Shown piece by piece: positions 1-6,031 of a stretch of DNA of 6,031 nucleotides. How positions within the stretch are numbered: position 1 is the stretch's first letter; every line of letters begins with the position of its first letter. A program made the translations under genes and the position numbers. Origin of the DNA: an uncultured Bacteroidota bacterium (lineage in GTDB: Bacteria > Bacteroidota > Bacteroidia > Chitinophagales > Chitinophagaceae); NCBI GenBank assembly GCA_903879995.1, contig CAIRNW010000016.1:1-6031 (forward strand), written 5' to 3'. Below the pieces are notes generated by a model. The model was not told the DNA's origin. It saw nothing but the letters and a program-made list of their open reading frames with translations, and searched no databases.

Positions 1-833
1 AGCGCAACGGCGCCACTTTCTCCGCTATTCAAACGAATATCTAAGTCCCTCCACCCTTTTTCCCATTTCCCATTTGTTTCAATCAATCCCTCGGTTGCAA
101 GTTGATGTAATCGCCATTGAAGAAATACATCACCTGTTTTTACTTTCATTTTTAATTGCGTTTGCGCAACAATCCGTAAAGCACGTTGCCATTCCTTTGT
201 GAGGAGGCGTTTTAAATCCGCATCAAAATATGAAAATTCCTTGCCGAGTAATTTTTTTCCGCCTTCTAATATTCTTACACCTGCATTTTCTGCCATTAAC
301 CGATTCCATTCGTCTGGATCAATCTCAAACTCGCTAGCAGTGACTGGCCTCGCTAATTTTTTTGCTTTTACAAATTCACGAGGGGGAATTTCTTCTAACC
401 AAGTTGGATAAAATAATTGACCTTTTTCATTAATAAAAGGCAGATTATTTAAGTATAGTACATGAATACGCCCTTGCCAATTTTTAAGCTGCGAAATCAG
501 CCAAAAATAGCCTGATACATCATGCTGGTTTTGCGCCATCCATATCCAGCACTCCGCAGCAGCATCTTCTTCTAGCCACTGTTGTATGGTAGTAACAACA
601 CCTGCATCATCCACTTGTGGGGAGGCGGGTATACTCCCATAGGAAGTGGTTTCAAAACAGGATTTCCACCAATCTAATCTTATTTGTTGACCTTCCTCCG
701 TATCTAAAGCTTGTAGGGGACCTACTGCATAATCGTCTCGCACTAATACAATTGGCCCGTCCAGTGTAGCGTCTAGTGCTTGAACTTCTTTCAAACGAGC
801 AAGGTCAGGTTCATTAAATAAAACGTGTAGCAT
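1..833 (-). CDS. DUF1835/DUF3658 domain protein, C-terminal end cut off by the window
   Basis: Reading from an ATG at 833 gives 277 uninterrupted codons to the window edge with no stop, so the gene continues past position 1. The N-terminus (MLHVLFNEPDLARL, then VLVRDDYAVGPLQ around residues 29-41 and RLDWWKS near 52-58) fits the DUF1835 pattern of an HVLFN start followed by a D-x-x-x-GPL segment. The second half, including GDVFLQWRLHQLATEGLIE at about 234-252, resembles the DUF3658 helical domain that usually follows it. Homologues generally end soon after this point, so probably only a few residues are missing. The biochemical function of the family is not established, and I see no catalytic motif, signal peptide or membrane segment, so it is probably cytosolic. 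It starts 7 bases after the methyltransferase stop, without a Shine-Dalgarno sequence, and is presumably the next gene of the same transcript. The family call is from remembered motifs, not a search. Confidence 0.82.
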   Translation of the reverse strand, partial: MLHVLFNEPDLARLKEVQALDATLDGPIVLVRDDYAVGPLQALDTEEGQQIRLDWWKSCFETTSYGSIPASPQVDDAGVVTTIQQWLEEDAAAECWIWMAQNQHDVSGYFWLISQLKNWQGRIHVLYLNNLPFINEKGQLFYPTWLEEIPPREFVKAKKLARPVTASEFEIDPDEWNRLMAENAGVRILEGGKKLLGKEFSYFDADLKRLLTKEWQRALRIVAQTQLKMKVKTGDVFLQWRLHQLATEGLIETNGKWEKGWRDLDIRLNSGESGAVA

Positions 834-840
834 GTATAAC

Positions 841-1626
841 TTATTTAGCAGGCTTTATTAGATAATATACACAGGTAGTAAAATAATTCCGCAACCAGGG
901 AATGGCAGCAAGCCAAGTAAATTGCTGGCGAGGTTTCCATCCAAATTTCCACTGATAGATGGGATTGATGAGATAATGTAAACGTTGCAAAATGACATAG
1001 TCGGTTGCTGAACAAATCGATTCAAATTTTTCAATGGAGATACGTGTTTGCCTTATTTCAATCAACTCATCAACAGGTTCGTTATTGATGCGTAAAAGCG
1101 CTTTGTAAAGTGTCAGCGGTAATAGGTGAATGTAAGGGAGACGGGAAATAAATGAGCGGGCTATTTGCTGGTGTCCGCCAAAGGGCATTTGCCAGGGTGG
1201 AAATCCAAAAAAAATAACCCCTTGAGGATTCAATAAAGAATGTAACAATCGAAAGAGTTTGGGTTGATCATGAATATGTTCTATGACATCCTTTAAAAGA
1301 ATGATATCAAATCCCCCCTTTAAATCTTGAATCAAATCAGTTTTATAAATATCTTTTTCTATGTAAAACAACTGCCCACGGCCTATCTCCTCCCACAAGA
1401 ACCCGCAGGCCCATTCCACACGCAATGGATCCAATTCAACACCTACGGTTTTACAACCTCTTTCTGTGAAAGCCCGCAACACTCCTCCTTCTCCTGCACC
1501 AATTTCAAGGACACGCATATTACTATTAATCGAAACAGACTGTTCGATAAAGGGCAAAACATACCTTACCGCGTTTTCGTATTGAATTTGGAAATAACGA
1601 TTTCGATCCTGATGAAATTCAAACAT
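841..1626 (-). CDS. Class I SAM-dependent methyltransferase, substrate unknown
   Basis: A 261-residue protein with a Rossmann-type SAM-binding fold. Motif I is LEIGAGEGGVL (residues 40-50). The acidic ribose-binding end of strand 2 is VELD (63-66). The motif II/III region DIILLKDVIEH (107-117) has the E-H pair typical of UbiG-like Methyltransf_11/23 enzymes. The usual strand after it is LLNPQGVIFFGFPPW (131-145). The segment after motif III, PPWQMPFGGHQQ (143-154), is distinctive and likely shapes the acceptor site. The C-terminal 110 residues are rich in aromatic and aliphatic residues (HLLPLTLYKALL near 167-178, and FTWLAAIPWLRNYFTTCVYYLI at 236-257), suggesting a lipid-like substrate or membrane association, which is inference. 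There is no signal peptide. The ATG at 1626 lies 3 bases after the parE stop, so translation is probably coupled. Candidate substrates include a lipid, quinone or glycan precursor, but the sequence does not decide. Confidence 0.87.
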   Translation of the reverse strand: MFEFHQDRNRYFQIQYENAVRYVLPFIEQSVSINSNMRVLEIGAGEGGVLRAFTERGCKTVGVELDPLRVEWACGFLWEEIGRGQLFYIEKDIYKTDLIQDLKGGFDIILLKDVIEHIHDQPKLFRLLHSLLNPQGVIFFGFPPWQMPFGGHQQIARSFISRLPYIHLLPLTLYKALLRINNEPVDELIEIRQTRISIEKFESICSATDYVILQRLHYLINPIYQWKFGWKPRQQFTWLAAIPWLRNYFTTCVYYLIKPAK

Positions 1627-1629
1627 GTA

Positions 1630-3531
1630 TTAGGAATTAACAGCGTCCTCCACTTTGTCAAGCTCAAAACGAAGATTCTGAATAATGAAATCCTGTCTAT
1701 CTGGCGTATTTTTTCCCATGTAGTACTCCAATAATTGCTGTATATGATCTCCTTGCTCTAACCGCATTAGCTGTTTACGCATGCCAGTCCCAATAAACTG
1801 AGCAAACTCATCTGGACTTATTTCACCCAGCCCTTTAAAACGGGTCACTTCTGGCTTGGATCCTAATTTTTTCATGGCAGCCTGCTTTTCCGACTCACTG
1901 TAACAGTAAATAGTCTCTTGTTTGTTACGAACACGAAAAAGCGGTGTTTCTAGCACATAGACTTTTTCATGTTTTACTAAATCAGGGAAGAACTGAAGAA
2001 AAAATGTCATGAGTAACAAACGAATATGCATTCCATCTACATCCGCATCAGTGGCTATTACAATATTATTATATCGAAGTCCCTCTAAGCCCTCCTCAAT
2101 GTTGAGAGCATGTTGCAGTAGATTAAATTCCTCATTTTCATATACCACTTTTTTAGTGAGCCCAAAACAATTGAGCGGCTTTCCTCTCAAACTGAAAACA
2201 GCCTGTGTCTCTACATTCCTGGCTTTTGTAATGGAACCGCTGGCACTATCCCCTTCCGTAATAAAAATGGTGGTTTCCTGTTGCTTCGCCAGAAACTCTT
2301 CTTTCCCGCGTGTTGGCGCCTCTTCATTCAAGTGAAAACGACAATCACGAAGTTTGCGATTATGAAGGTTAGCTTTTTTTGCCCGTTCATTTGCTAACTT
2401 TTTGATACCCGCCAACTCTTTACGCTCGCGCTCACTCTGTTCAATTCGTTTTTTAAGCGCCTCAGCAAGTGTAGGATTTTTATGCAAGAAATTATCCAAT
2501 TCCTTGGACAGAAAATCACCCACAAACTGTCGCATTGTAGGCCCTTCGATGTCTACATTTACTGACCCTAACTTAGTCTTAGTCTGCGATTCAAATACCG
2601 GTTCCACCACACGCACTGAGATAGCAGCAACAATTCCTGTGCGAATATCGGAGGCGTCGTAGTCTTTTTTGAAAAAATCGCGTATGGTTTTTACATAGGC
2701 TTCTCGAAACGCCTGTTGGTGAGTACCCCCTTGAGTAGTATGTTGCCCATTTACAAAGCTGTAAATATCTTCCCCGTAATCATTTGTGTGTGAAATCGCT
2801 ACTTCAATGTCATCTCCAGTCAAGTGTATAATGGGGTAACGAAGTTCATCTTCATTCGTTTTTCTTTGTAGTAAGTCCAATAATCCGTTTTTGCTTAAAA
2901 ACGTTTTTCCATTAAAATTAATCTTTAAGCCCGCGTTTAAAAATGCGTAGTTCCATAACTGATTTTCAATAAAATCATAGATAAACCGATATCCCTTGAA
3001 TACTGTTTCGTCAGGTGTAAAACTAACTAGGGTACCATTGGGTTGATCAGTCTTAGCCTCCTTATATTCTTTTACCAATTCCCCTCTTGAGAAATCAGCT
3101 GTTTTTTCCTTTCCTTCGCGATATGCTGATACTTTAAAGAAAGTACTTAAGGCATTTACCGCTTTTGTTCCTACCCCATTTAACCCAACCGCTTTTTGAA
3201 ATGCCTTACTATCATATTTGGCTCCCGTATTTATTTTACTTACAACATCGACCACTTTCCCCAACGGTATTCCCCGACCATAATCTCGAACGGTAACCGT
3301 TTTATCCTCAATCGATAAATCAACTGCTTTCCCATAACCCATGGTGTACTCATCGATGGCATTATCTATTACCTCCTTGATTAAAACGTATATACCATCG
3401 TCTGGAGAGGCCCCATCGCCCAACTTACCAATATACATACCTGGTCGTAAGCGAATATGCTGCTTCCAGTCTAAGGATTGTATACTATCCTCTGTATACG
3501 CTACTTCTTTTTTTTCTTTTTCTGTTGCCAT
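1630..3531 (-). CDS. parE: DNA topoisomerase IV subunit B (type IIA topoisomerase ATPase/TOPRIM subunit)
   Basis: A 633-residue subunit that should pair with ParC to decatenate sister chromosomes and relax DNA using ATP. The GHKL ATPase domain comes first: RLRPGMYIG (27-35), EVIDNAIDE (53-61; E53 the general base, N57 the Mg2+ ligand), DYGRGIP (83-89) and the ATP lid [14 protein letters not shown] (116-129). The transducer domain follows with the QTK loop (Q316, K318) that contacts ATP phosphates. The TOPRIM domain has EGDSASGS (426-433; E426) and TDADVDGMH (494-502; D495, D497, D499 for Mg2+). The tail has [13 protein letters not shown] (564-576) and DRQDFI (611-616). The length matches ParE (about 630) and there is no GyrB-type insertion, so I prefer ParE over GyrB. 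That choice is fairly secure but would be sealed by finding gyrB elsewhere in the genome. The ATG at 3531 is kept because the next 20 residues are the usual variable, lysine-rich leader (ATEKEKKEV). It sits 40 bases after the redox gene and 3 bases before the methyltransferase. Confidence 0.95.
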   Translation of the reverse strand: MATEKEKKEVAYTEDSIQSLDWKQHIRLRPGMYIGKLGDGASPDDGIYVLIKEVIDNAIDEYTMGYGKAVDLSIEDKTVTVRDYGRGIPLGKVVDVVSKINTGAKYDSKAFQKAVGLNGVGTKAVNALSTFFKVSAYREGKEKTADFSRGELVKEYKEAKTDQPNGTLVSFTPDETVFKGYRFIYDFIENQLWNYAFLNAGLKINFNGKTFLSKNGLLDLLQRKTNEDELRYPIIHLTGDDIEVAISHTNDYGEDIYSFVNGQHTTQGGTHQQAFREAYVKTIRDFFKKDYDASDIRTGIVAAISVRVVEPVFESQTKTKLGSVNVDIEGPTMRQFVGDFLSKELDNFLHKNPTLAEALKKRIEQSERERKELAGIKKLANERAKKANLHNRKLRDCRFHLNEEAPTRGKEEFLAKQQETTIFITEGDSASGSITKARNVETQAVFSLRGKPLNCFGLTKKVVYENEEFNLLQHALNIEEGLEGLRYNNIVIATDADVDGMHIRLLLMTFFLQFFPDLVKHEKVYVLETPLFRVRNKQETIYCYSESEKQAAMKKLGSKPEVTRFKGLGEISPDEFAQFIGTGMRKQLMRLEQGDHIQQLLEYYMGKNTPDRQDFIIQNLRFELDKVEDAVNS

Positions 3532-3544
3532 GAGTTCGTGTGGA

Positions 3545-3552
3545 CAAATATA
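3545..3552 (-). promoter_or_regulatory. Possible Bacteroidota-type -7 promoter box before parE
   Basis: Read on the minus strand this is TATATTTG, an exact match to the TAnnTTTG -7 consensus of the Bacteroidota primary sigma factor. It lies in the only sizeable intergenic gap (3532-3571), 13 bases upstream of the parE ATG, so a transcript from it would have a leader of only about 7-10 bases. I find no clear TTTG -33 element 19-21 bases further upstream, where the sequence is TTCCACTAA at 3572-3580. An eight-base pattern with two free positions occurs by chance fairly often in AT-rich DNA, so this is suggestive only. If real, it would let parE, the methyltransferase and the DUF1835 gene be expressed apart from smc. 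Confidence 0.35.
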
Positions 3553-3571
3553 ATGAATCAGCTGACCCTAA

Positions 3572-4162
3572 TTAGTGGAATAATGATAGCAGTTCTGCAG
3601 CATGTGTTCGTCTTTTATGATCAGGATCAAAAAAGCGGTAGGTGATAGAGTAATCTTTACCTATAATAAAAACTGACGGAACTGGTAACGCTGGTGGATT
3701 AGGCTGGTTAATCTTTGCTAAATCAATTGAACCACTTCGATAACGAGCTAATTGACTTTCCGAAAGAGAATAACTAACATCATAAAGCCGCGATATCAAT
3801 AGAGCAGAGTCATGTAACAGGGCAAATCCAGCCTTGGTTTTCTCTAGCGTTTTTAACCGACTTTCTTTTGACTCTGGGGAGACGGCTATGACGGTAACGT
3901 CTTTATCGGTAAAATAGGATAACGAATCCTGTATACTTGTAAGTAATCGAGTACAGTGTGGGCACCAATAACCTCGATAGAAAATAATCAGTACGGGCTT
4001 TTTCTTGGCTGCCTCTCTCAACTGAACTGGACGGTCAAATTGGTCAATCCCCTTGAAATCGGGCGATTTTGCACCAATAAATAGTCCTTCAGGTAGCCCT
4101 TGTGAAAAACCACAAAACAAAAGACTGAAAAAAAAGACAAGTAAAAGCCCTTTTTTAAACAT
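3572..4162 (-). CDS. Exported peroxiredoxin-like (AhpC/TSA-type, thioredoxin-fold) protein with a CPHC motif
   Basis: From the ATG at 4162 this is a 196-residue protein. Residues 1-21 (MFKKG, then LLLVFFFSLLFCGFSQ) form a Sec signal peptide with a Lys-Lys n-region and hydrophobic core, probably cut near GFS/Q, so the mature protein should be in the periplasm. The mature part has the AhpC/TSA order: a substrate-entry strand (GAKSPDFKGIDQFDRPVQL, 30-48), then VLIIFYRGYWCPHCTRLL (57-74) with C67 and C70, VIAVSPES (91-98), a cis-proline at P162 in PVPSVFII, and FFDPDHKRR (177-185). The FYRGxWCPxC and DPDxxRR pair fits the peroxiredoxin-like (PRX-like) branch better than classical 2-Cys AhpC, so either thiol peroxidase or thiol-disulfide oxidoreductase activity is possible. 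An in-frame TTG at 4171 would add MAI, but ATG at 4162 gives a cleaner signal peptide. It follows smc by 12 bases. Confidence 0.88.
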   Translation of the reverse strand: MFKKGLLLVFFFSLLFCGFSQGLPEGLFIGAKSPDFKGIDQFDRPVQLREAAKKKPVLIIFYRGYWCPHCTRLLTSIQDSLSYFTDKDVTVIAVSPESKESRLKTLEKTKAGFALLHDSALLISRLYDVSYSLSESQLARYRSGSIDLAKINQPNPPALPVPSVFIIGKDYSITYRFFDPDHKRRTHAAELLSLFH

Positions 4163-4174
4163 GATTGCCAAAGC

Positions 4175-6031
4175 TTATTGCAAGTTTCTGAAGTCAACAG
4201 TAACCAATTTGCTAACTCCAGGCTCCTGCATCGTTACCCCATAAATCACGTCAACTGTGCTCATGGTCATTTTATTGTGCGTAACAATAATGAACTGCGA
4301 ATTTTCACTGAATTGACGAATCATATTCGTGAATTTTCCAACATTGGCATCATCCAAAGGAGCGTCTACCTCATCCAGAATACAGAATGGTGCTGGCTTA
4401 ATGAGATAAATAGCAAAGAGTAATGCAGTGGCAGTTAATGTTCGTTCTCCCCCACTTAATTGTGTCAAGGAAGTAGGACGTTTACCTTTTGGCTTTGCTA
4501 CCACGTCAATACCGCTTTCAGCTATATTCGTAGGATCTTCTAGAACAAGATCACACTGGTCATCTTCAGTAAATAATGTTTTGAACACTTTTTGAAAATG
4601 AGAACGAACCTGTTCAAAAGTGTCCTGGAATTTTTGATTTGCAGTCAATTCAACTTCCTCTATTGTTTTCAAAAGACTATCCTTAGCCGTTACTAGATCT
4701 GTTTTTTGTTCCAGGATAAAGTCATAACGCTTTTTCATTTCAGTAAAAGCCTCAATAGCCGTTGGATTAACTTCCCCCAAATTCTCCAACCGTCTTTTCA
4801 TACGATCAACAGAGGCTTGTAGTTCCTCCAAGGGTGTTTCTGTAGCCCTAGACTCTCCCAAAATGGATTCAAGATCTAATCGAAACTCAACACTCATGCG
4901 TTCCTTCATACCGGCTAACTGAAGTTTCAAGTCATTCAGCTTGTCTTTTATAGCCGCCAGGAGAAACTCCACTTGCTCTTTTTCCTTTACCTGCAAACGA
5001 ATGGAGCTTTCTTTTTCCGATAATTGATTGCGAAGGTTATAGTAGGCCTGATCTGCCGTATTTAATAATTTTTCCTGCTCCTCTTTTTCGCGAAGGAATT
5101 GCGTGAGTGATTTCTCAATTTCATCTAAGGCAATAGCAGACTCCTCATTTAGCTTTAATGTGTCTTGTACCTGTGTAGTGCTATCCGCTATTTGAATTTG
5201 TAAATCGGATAGTTGACTGTTTTTGAAGTCAAACTCTTGGCGAAGAGAAGCAATTTTATTTTGTTGACGGGAAACACCCAGATTAAAATCATTAAACTGA
5301 CGGGAAGCCTCCTGATAAGAAGCCTCCCCCAATCGAAATGCTTCTTCAGCTCCTTGAAGCTGTTGCGTATTTTCTTGCAGTAATGCTGTCAAACTGGACA
5401 GCTCCCCACGCACAGTGGCAACCGACTGTAAAGTTTGCTCAATTTGCGAACGAATTTCAGTTTGTCGCTGCTCGCCAATTTGTTGAGAAGCTGCAATATT
5501 CTCAAGCTTATTCTGAAGCGCAAAAACTTCATTAGTTAACTGCAAAATCTCCTTTTCAGTTTGACGCAATGCAGTTTCTCTCAAATCTTCATTAAAAGCA
5601 ATTACCTCATTATGCCGTACTTGAATTGCAGCCCGCAACTGCTCCACCTTTTCGCCCTGCGTTTTTACAACTAACAGTAACTTCTCCAGATTTTTAACAC
5701 GCCCGATCTTGTTTCCTTCAAATACGCCAATACTACCTCCAGAGAGTGAAACTTTGCCCTTTACATACCGACCACTTTTTTCAATTACAATTTGACCTTG
5801 ACTATTTTTTAAAATATCCTGATCATCCGTAATGAAAACATTACCTAATAAATGGGCAGCCAGATTTCTGTAACGATCCTCCACCTCTATTACATCAAGT
5901 GCAGCAATTGCACCCTCTAATGAAGAACTAGGGGTAGCAGTAAGGGCATTAATTTGATCCAACAAGAAGAAATTTGCTTTTCCTTTTTTATTGGCATCCA
6001 ATAATGCAATAGCAGACAATCCATCTGTTAA
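4175..6031 (-). CDS. smc: Chromosome segregation protein SMC, C-terminal half (hinge, descending coil, C-terminal ATPase head)
   Basis: The frame is open to the window edge and begins inside the protein (LTDGLSAIALLDANKKGKANF), so the N-terminal head with Walker A and the ascending coil lie beyond 6031. An apparent TTG start at 6019 is internal. The 618 visible codons start with the end of the hinge (about 1-115, including VIEVEDRYRNLAAHLLGNVFI and GKVSLSGGSIGVFEGNKIGR). About 300 residues of Gln/Glu/Lys-rich coiled coil follow (roughly 118-415). The conserved NLGEVNPTAIEAF (417-429) leads into the C-terminal head. The head has the ABC signature LSGGERTLTATALLFAIY (525-542), Walker B and D-loop ILDEVDAPLDDANV (551-564, catalytic Glu at 554) and the H-loop VTHNK (583-587). 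SMC works as a homodimer with ScpA and ScpB to organise and segregate the chromosome. Half a protein of about 1,170-1,190 residues is the expected size. It is the first visible gene of the cluster; its promoter lies outside the window. Confidence 0.96.
   Translation of the reverse strand, partial: LTDGLSAIALLDANKKGKANFFLLDQINALTATPSSSLEGAIAALDVIEVEDRYRNLAAHLLGNVFITDDQDILKNSQGQIVIEKSGRYVKGKVSLSGGSIGVFEGNKIGRVKNLEKLLLVVKTQGEKVEQLRAAIQVRHNEVIAFNEDLRETALRQTEKEILQLTNEVFALQNKLENIAASQQIGEQRQTEIRSQIEQTLQSVATVRGELSSLTALLQENTQQLQGAEEAFRLGEASYQEASRQFNDFNLGVSRQQNKIASLRQEFDFKNSQLSDLQIQIADSTTQVQDTLKLNEESAIALDEIEKSLTQFLREKEEQEKLLNTADQAYYNLRNQLSEKESSIRLQVKEKEQVEFLLAAIKDKLNDLKLQLAGMKERMSVEFRLDLESILGESRATETPLEELQASVDRMKRRLENLGEVNPTAIEAFTEMKKRYDFILEQKTDLVTAKDSLLKTIEEVELTANQKFQDTFEQVRSHFQKVFKTLFTEDDQCDLVLEDPTNIAESGIDVVAKPKGKRPTSLTQLSGGERTLTATALLFAIYLIKPAPFCILDEVDAPLDDANVGKFTNMIRQFSENSQFIIVTHNKMTMSTVDVIYGVTMQEPGVSKLVTVDFRNLQ

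Noticed and set aside
199..411. A 70-codon plus-strand open frame
   Set aside because: It lies antisense within the DUF1835 gene, whose minus-strand frame is continuous and family-like. The plus-strand translation resembles nothing.
1327..1734. A 135-codon plus-strand open frame across the parE/methyltransferase junction
   Set aside because: It is antisense to two clearly recognised genes, its translation has no recognisable domain or coherent composition, and nothing else on the plus strand looks coding.
2009..2662. Two plus-strand open frames (108 and 86 codons) inside parE
   Set aside because: They are antisense to the TOPRIM and transducer parts of parE, serine-rich as expected of reverse-strand shadows, with no family signature.
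3341..3553. A 70-codon plus-strand open frame over the parE start and its upstream gap
   Set aside because: It is the reverse complement of the conserved ATPase domain start and ends in the gap. There is no sign of a real product.
3559..3575. Short palindromes (TCAGCTGA and CTAATTAG) in and beside the gap before parE as a terminator or operator
   Set aside because: Each is only 8 bases with no loop, no GC-rich stem and no T-tract on the minus strand, so they do not look like a terminator, and chance is sufficient for an operator-like match.
4112..4123. Lipoprotein signal (lipobox) in the redox protein around Cys17
   Set aside because: The residues are L-L-F-C, with Phe just before the Cys, whereas a lipobox needs a small residue there. 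A type I signal peptide cut near GFS/Q fits better.
4168..4175. AAGCTTTG on the minus strand as a promoter box for the redox gene
   Set aside because: It misses the leading T of TAnnTTTG and overlaps the gene start too closely to leave room for a transcription start.
5338..5535. A 65-codon plus-strand open frame within the smc coiled coil
   Set aside because: Gln/Glu/Leu-rich coiled-coil coding tends to leave open frames on the other strand. No independent evidence supports a gene.
6017..6019. TTG at 6019 as the start of the 6019-4175 protein
   Set aside because: The frame stays open to the window edge and the residues at this point are in the middle of the SMC hinge, so the true start lies far upstream.

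Overview
The window looks like chromosomal DNA of a member of the Bacteroidota, probably of the Chitinophagaceae type. Four things point there. The ParE sequence has the variant EGDSASGS and [13 protein letters not shown] motifs that I associate with this phylum. None of the four visible gene starts has a purine-rich Shine-Dalgarno sequence. One intergenic gap holds a TAnnTTTG-type -7 box. The base composition is moderately AT-rich. The phylum call is recognition from memory and composition, not a database result.

All five genes lie on the minus strand and are packed as one apparent transcription unit, so the gene order runs from high to low coordinates. First is the C-terminal half of smc (6031 down to 4175, N-terminal half outside the window). 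Next is a small exported peroxiredoxin-like/thioredoxin-fold protein (4162 to 3572). Third is parE, topoisomerase IV subunit B (3531 to 1630). Fourth is a class I SAM-dependent methyltransferase (1626 to 841). Last is a DUF1835/DUF3658-type protein (833 to the window edge, missing only its C-terminal end). The gaps are 12, 40, 3 and 7 bases. The only one large enough for a promoter is the 40 bases before parE. No stretch of 300 bases lacks a gene.

Functionally the unit mixes chromosome maintenance (SMC condensin and the ATPase/TOPRIM subunit of the decatenase) with a redox protein and two proteins of unknown substrate. SMC and topoisomerase IV act on the same problem, disentangling and compacting sister chromosomes, so their sharing a transcript is plausible biology. 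The link to the other three genes may be only positional. I see no mobile element, CRISPR array, RNA gene, prophage, toxin-antitoxin or defence cassette. This is a mostly ordinary housekeeping region, and the findings below are modest points, not a new system.
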